From Moanibacter sp965226025 (GTDB lineage: Bacteria > Verrucomicrobiota > Verrucomicrobiia > Opitutales > UBA2987), in assembly GCA_965226025.1 (NCBI GenBank), contig CBDDCD010000003.1, positions 2,480,001-2,544,000 on the forward strand: DNA of 64,000 nucleotides, in the 5' to 3' direction. This document shows positions 62,034 through 64,000 of this stretch, piece by piece (the first letter of the stretch is position 1; every line of letters starts with the position of its first letter). A program made the translations under genes and the position numbers. Under the pieces are notes generated by a model, which searched no databases, was not told where the DNA came from, and saw only the letters and a program-made list of their open reading frames with translations.

Positions 62034-62764
62034 TCTTTGACGTAGGCACCGATATTGCGGTCAAACTCTTTGACGACAGTGTCAACATACTCGCGAATTC
62101 GGAACATCCGGCAGGTGGCCTCGCCAACCTTGCCTCGTTTGATTTCCCCGACACTTTCCCAGAACTCTCCCACTTTGGTGAGATGAGTTACGGGGTGGCG
62201 GCCCTGCTGTCCTTCCTTGTCGAGGTTTCTGGACCGGTAAAGCGACTCCGCAATATGAACATAGGTCGAGGACTGGTAGTCGACCCCGAGCATGAGAATC
62301 TTCCCGCCGCGCTGATAGGCTTTCCACATGGGTGAGCCGTCGCCGAAAGCGAAGCCAAGATGTCCACGATCCCAGCGAGAGCGAAGACCCTTACGGAGGC
62401 GATGATCGGAGGTGACTTCCCGAGCCTCTCTTCCCCGGGCCGCCACTGAATGGCTGCAGTGGTCCGAACGGTAAGTGTCCGGCATGAGCCGGAAAAACTC
62501 GGTGATCCACCCGACGCTCGAGGGCGATCTCTCGATGTCCCAGGTCTTCACCCGATCCGTGACCGCTACCAAGTGGAACGAAGGCATCAGAATCAGGCCG
62601 TCGTTACCGATTGCATCTTCCAATGCTCCGACAACAGTCCCTGCCCCGCCTCCGACCGCGCCGAGGCTCTTGAATGAGGAGTGCACGAAGAGAGTGTCAC
62701 CCGTTTCGACGCCCAAGTTTCTAAAGCCCTGGGCGAGGGCTGATCGTGAATACGGCGCCGTCAT
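61997..62764 (-). CDS. AAC(3)-family N-acetyltransferase
   Basis: A 255-residue protein of the aminoglycoside 3-N-acetyltransferase (Antibiotic_NAT) family: GDTLFVHSSFKSLGAVGGGAGTVVGAL, LILMPSFH, RSDHCSHSVAARG and GKILMLGVDYQSSTYVHIAE, with the conserved histidines. Family members transfer acetyl from acetyl-CoA to aminoglycosides or related amino sugars; in environmental genomes most are not resistance genes, so the real substrate is open. Complete; the 3' end overlaps the sialidase-like gene. Confidence 0.88.
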   Translation of the reverse strand: MTAPYSRSALAQGFRNLGVETGDTLFVHSSFKSLGAVGGGAGTVVGALEDAIGNDGLILMPSFHLVAVTDRVKTWDIERSPSSVGWITEFFRLMPDTYRSDHCSHSVAARGREAREVTSDHRLRKGLRSRWDRGHLGFAFGDGSPMWKAYQRGGKILMLGVDYQSSTYVHIAESLYRSRNLDKEGQQGRHPVTHLTKVGEFWESVGEIKRGKVGEATCRMFRIREYVDTVVKEFDRNIGAYVKDYLTPPDDVIGP

Positions 62765-62797
62765 TAATCAGCACTTGCCATCCTGCCAGCAGGTGGC

Positions 62798-62973
62798 TCC
62801 CCCGGCCTTGCGCCGGGGTGGGGCTGATTCCCAGCTACGGGATGCACGGCCCCCCTCCCCTGTTCTTCTCCCCAATGCGATCGCATTGGGGAGAAGAACA
62901 GGGGAGGGGTTGAAGTTTGAGACGCCGTGTGTAGCTTCGAAGCCAACGCCACCCCGGCGCAAGGCCGGGGGAG
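62798..62973. repeat. Palindromic element, family D (copy 2)
   Basis: Outer arms CTCCCCCGGCCTTGCGCCGG-GGTGG and complement, with a perfect 42-bp central palindrome CTGTTCTTCTCCCCAATGCG-AT-CGCATTGGGGAGAAGAACAG (62858-62899). It shares its plan and outer arms with the inner part of 27646-27956 but lacks the outer GCACATACTAA repeats. Frames read through it are artefacts. Confidence 0.82.
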
Positions 62974-63095
62974 ATTCAGTCACGCTAGTCAGGGACATTT
63001 AACACTCGGTTGTTGCGAGGCACTCTACTGTATGTCAGACCAATGCACTCGCGCAAGCGACTTTCCGTGTTGGCGGGTCAGTAGGACGGACGCAA

Positions 63096-63165
63096 GATCG
63101 AAAAGCTTCCGCTTTCCGCTACATCCGAATTCAAGACTGTAGCGGAAAGCGGAAGCTTTTCGATC
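63096..63165. repeat. Dispersed hairpin, family A variant (copy 5)
   Basis: GATCGAAAAGCTTCCGCTTT-CCGCTAC and the complement GTAGCGG-AAAGCGGAAGCTTTTCGATC. It keeps the CGAAA...TCCGCTAC frame of family A, but the inner stem ATGCTCACGCAT has become AAGCTTCCGCTT on one arm with matching changes on the other. Confidence 0.88.
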
Positions 63166-63269
63166 TTCATTAGTGGACGGAGAAGAGCCTCGGCTAAATG
63201 CCTGCTCTTAGAGGTCGCATTTGCGACCTTAGATTCTTAAGTCACGGGAAACGAACAGGTTCAGAGACA

Positions 63270-63908
63270 ATGTCACAAACAGAAGAGAAACCAGGACAAA
63301 TCGTCATACTGAACGGGGTGCCGCGATCAGGTAAATCGAGCATAGCCGAGGAAATTCAGGAGAGCTTTGAGGGCCCTTGGATGAACCTGGGAGTTGATCC
63401 CTTCAAGGAACACATCACTCCGCAGCGTTACAGTCCTGCGATTGGACTCCGACCGGGAGGTGAGCGTCCGGACCTCGAACCACTCATTGTCGTGCTCTAC
63501 GCGGCCATGTATGAATCGATTGCTGCCCACAGTCGATTGGGGTTAAACGTGGTTGTCGATGTGGGACACCATGACTGCTACTCAAAACCCCGAGGAATCC
63601 TTACCGACAGTGCCCGGCGATTGAATGGACTGCCGGTTCTTTTTGTTGGGGTCCGTTGTCCGATCGAAGTCATTATGGAACGCAGAAGAAAGACATGGAA
63701 AGATCAAGCTGCAGAGGACGAGGCGATACCTCGGCCGGTCCTCTTGTTTCAGAGCGAAGTGCATAAGCCCGGTATCTATGATCTTGAGGTGGACACATCT
63801 ATTCTCAGCCCAGAGGAGTGCGCTGAGGCGATAAGGAAACGGCTGGAAGAAGGACCGCCGCCATCGGCGTTTCAAGAACTGGCTGGGCTTTCTAGGAAGG
63901 ATGAATGA
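63270..63908 (+). CDS. Chloramphenicol phosphotransferase-like kinase
   Basis: A 212-residue P-loop kinase: ILNGVPRSGKSSIAEEIQ (Walker A, about residues 13-25), LGVDPFKEHITPQ, a VVVDVGHHD acidic strand, VLFVGVRCPIEVIMERRRKT (lid) and a terminal helix. This is the CPT family that phosphorylates chloramphenicol in its producer; distant members are of unknown substrate. ATG 63270 is chosen, since the frame upstream (from 63198) is not family-like. A possible next gene overlaps the stop by 8 bp. Confidence 0.82.
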   Translation: MSQTEEKPGQIVILNGVPRSGKSSIAEEIQESFEGPWMNLGVDPFKEHITPQRYSPAIGLRPGGERPDLEPLIVVLYAAMYESIAAHSRLGLNVVVDVGHHDCYSKPRGILTDSARRLNGLPVLFVGVRCPIEVIMERRRKTWKDQAAEDEAIPRPVLLFQSEVHKPGIYDLEVDTSILSPEECAEAIRKRLEEGPPPSAFQELAGLSRKDE

Positions 63909-64000
63909 GTGCGATGACGATCGTAGTCGGGATGAAGGTGATTCACGCCTGGAAGAACTGAGAAGAGCAATGATGGCATCGAATCGGAAAAAGGGAGTTC
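63901..64000 (+). CDS. Possible start of a further gene, cut by the window edge
   Basis: An ATG at 63901 overlaps the stop of the kinase gene and opens a frame of 33 codons (MNECDDDRSRDEGDSRLEEL and on) that is still open at the window end. It is rich in charged residues; no domain can be seen. It may be a coupled downstream gene or chance. Confidence 0.3.
   Translation, partial: MNECDDDRSRDEGDSRLEELRRAMMASNRKKGV

Noticed and set aside
62768..63002. Frames reading through the second family D element
   Set aside because: Same reason: symmetrical frames on both strands caused by the palindrome.
1..64000. tRNA, rRNA, riboswitch or CRISPR features
   Set aside because: No cloverleaf, rRNA-like or repeat-spacer structure was recognised when reading; a dedicated covariance search was not possible.

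Overview
The window looks like an accessory, insertion-riddled part of a chromosome from an uncultured or marine/soil heterotroph of the Planctomycetota-Verrucomicrobiota-Chlamydiota (PVC) kind or a neighbouring phylum such as Latescibacterota or Poribacteria. This is an inference. It rests on many paralogues of phytanoyl-CoA dioxygenase (PhyH), BNR/sialidase-fold proteins, mandelate racemase-like enolases and Gfo/Idh/MocA dehydrogenases, on a protein with thrombospondin type 3 repeats and a C-terminus of a style common in Verrucomicrobia, and on an NIPSNAP protein. No rRNA, tRNA, CRISPR array or plasmid origin was seen, so the phylum stays open.

Layout. 0.5-10 kb is a decayed defence island: a PIN-domain toxin with its HTH antitoxin, a small GIY-YIG-like protein, a broken IS630 element, an AbiEii nucleotidyltransferase fused to WYL-like and zinc-finger regions, an unrecognised gene translationally coupled to hsdM, and hsdM itself, which has lost its SAM-binding motif and been split by a 2.37 kb insertion sequence. 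10-17 kb is a small-molecule catabolic cluster on the minus strand (two Gfo/Idh genes, an enoyl-CoA hydratase/epimerase chimera, a CoA-transferase, a ketopantoate reductase-like enzyme, a hydratase fragment), and most of its genes are broken. 17-23 kb holds a DUF4160/DUF2442 pair and a four-gene module of secreted or membrane proteins lying between inverted ISAs1 remnants. 23-26.5 kb is a graveyard of IS and gene fragments next to an intact transposase. 26.6-43 kb is the best-preserved part: PhyH dioxygenases, sialidase-like proteins, a dienelactone hydrolase, an enolase-superfamily dehydratase, an HpcH/HpaI aldolase, a 2-hydroxyacid dehydrogenase, an alkaline phosphatase-like enzyme and a zinc-free MDR dehydrogenase. 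Together these suggest oxidation and retro-aldol breakdown of sugar acids or other polyhydroxylated substrates. 43-52 kb is a peptide-type ABC import operon with a fused binding protein-permease, in which IS256 and IS1634 elements have disrupted the second permease and a small ORF. 52-64 kb holds a methyltransferase, a metallophosphoesterase, another enolase, an M28 peptidase, an ankyrin protein, two more sialidase-like genes, an AAC(3)-type acetyltransferase and a chloramphenicol phosphotransferase-like kinase.

Two themes run through the window. First, gene decay by small deletions, frameshifts and insertions is unusually frequent. For four insertions (the hsdM IS, a 271-bp MITE, IS256 and IS1634) removal of the element and one target-site duplication restores the host reading frame exactly. 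Second, the intergenic spaces carry at least four dispersed inverted-repeat families (here called A to D) that sit at gene ends and often mark gene truncation points; one of them appears to keep its stem while its sequence changes.
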